Positions 7,203-7,352 of a stretch of 7,352 nucleotides of DNA are shown here, piece after piece. The notes under the pieces were generated by a model. The model ran no database searches. It was given only the letters and a program-made list of their open reading frames with translations, and was not told the DNA's origin. A program made the position numbers and the translations under genes. Position 1 is the first letter of the stretch, and every line of letters starts with the position of its first letter. This DNA comes from CAYRMV01 sp964425255 (GTDB lineage: Bacteria > Bacteroidota > Bacteroidia > Flavobacteriales_D > Crocinitomicaceae), in assembly GCA_964425255.1 (NCBI GenBank), contig CAYRMV010000159.1, positions 1-7,352 of the forward strand. The letters are read 5' to 3'.

Positions 7203-7352
7203 CCTTCTGATTTTTTATGATTACTACGCTTTTGGAAGGATTATCAATAAAATAGAAAAGATCATAAATACCCAAAACTTGTTGGTCTTTTCCTTTGTAT
7301 TTGATTTTCTTGAAATGATTTATGAAACGATAATCGAACCCTTCACGAATTA
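7189..7352 (-). CDS. C-terminal end of a possible class III nucleotide cyclase, cut by window edge
   Basis: The minus-strand frame is open from the right edge (first full codon at 7350-7348) to a TAA at 7191-7189, giving the last 53 residues of a gene that starts outside the window. The segment FDYRFINHFKKIKYKGKDQQ followed by VLGIYDLFYF resembles the end of adenylate/guanylate cyclase catalytic domains, where a 'y..r.l..v.vKGk..pv.vYev' strand pair closes the fold. The rest of the tail is short and polar, finishing NQKDVIH. None of the catalytic metal or base-binding residues are in view, so activity cannot be judged. The stop lies 14 bases inside the following small membrane-protein gene, so the two probably form an operon. 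The call is tentative because it depends on one short block. Confidence 0.5.
   Translation of the reverse strand, partial: IREGFDYRFINHFKKIKYKGKDQQVLGIYDLFYFIDNPSKSVVIIKNQKDVIH

Overview
The window looks like a defence-rich accessory segment of a Bacteroidota genome, probably Flavobacteriia/Cytophagia-like. The DNA is AT-rich and gene starts are preceded by A-rich tracts without a Shine-Dalgarno motif. Several protein families here (a DUF4062/RecG-type ATPase with a repetitive linker, DUF262 pairs, DUF1016) are commonly met in that phylum. Taxonomy and system calls are inferred from sequence pattern alone; no search was run.

Plus strand, 1-5484: four tightly packed genes that look like one operon, with gaps of 4, 16 and 4 bases. 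The first is cut by the left edge and resembles the AbiGi abortive-infection antitoxin family. The second fuses an N-terminal DUF4062 domain to the GHKL-type ATPase core of the AlbA_2/RecG-like family, followed by an 11-bp tandem repeat linker and a winged-helix tail. The third and fourth are tandem DUF262 proteins, both with the YQRPYVW and DGQQR signatures. The fourth also carries a C-terminal DUF1524 HNH nuclease; the third has none. DUF262 plus DUF1524 is the architecture of GmrSD and SspE, nucleotide-hydrolysing modification-dependent restriction enzymes, so the operon may be a multi-gene anti-phage module combining a nuclease, a nuclease-less paralogue, a sensor/regulator ATPase and an AbiGi-like protein.

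5485-5769: a 285-base spacer between convergent genes, without a convincing terminator but with two small overlapping minus-strand frames.

Minus strand, 5770-7352: reading leftwards, the C-terminal tail of a gene resembling a class III nucleotide cyclase (cut by the right edge), a 60-residue single-pass membrane protein overlapping its end by 14 bases, then a DUF1016-type protein whose N-terminal domain is typical but whose usual PDDEXK nuclease half is replaced by an unrecognised C-terminal region.

The most interesting points are the novel four-gene combination with paired DUF262 proteins, the 11-bp repeat array whose copy-number change would truncate the ATPase before its winged helix, and the DUF1016 domain replacement.
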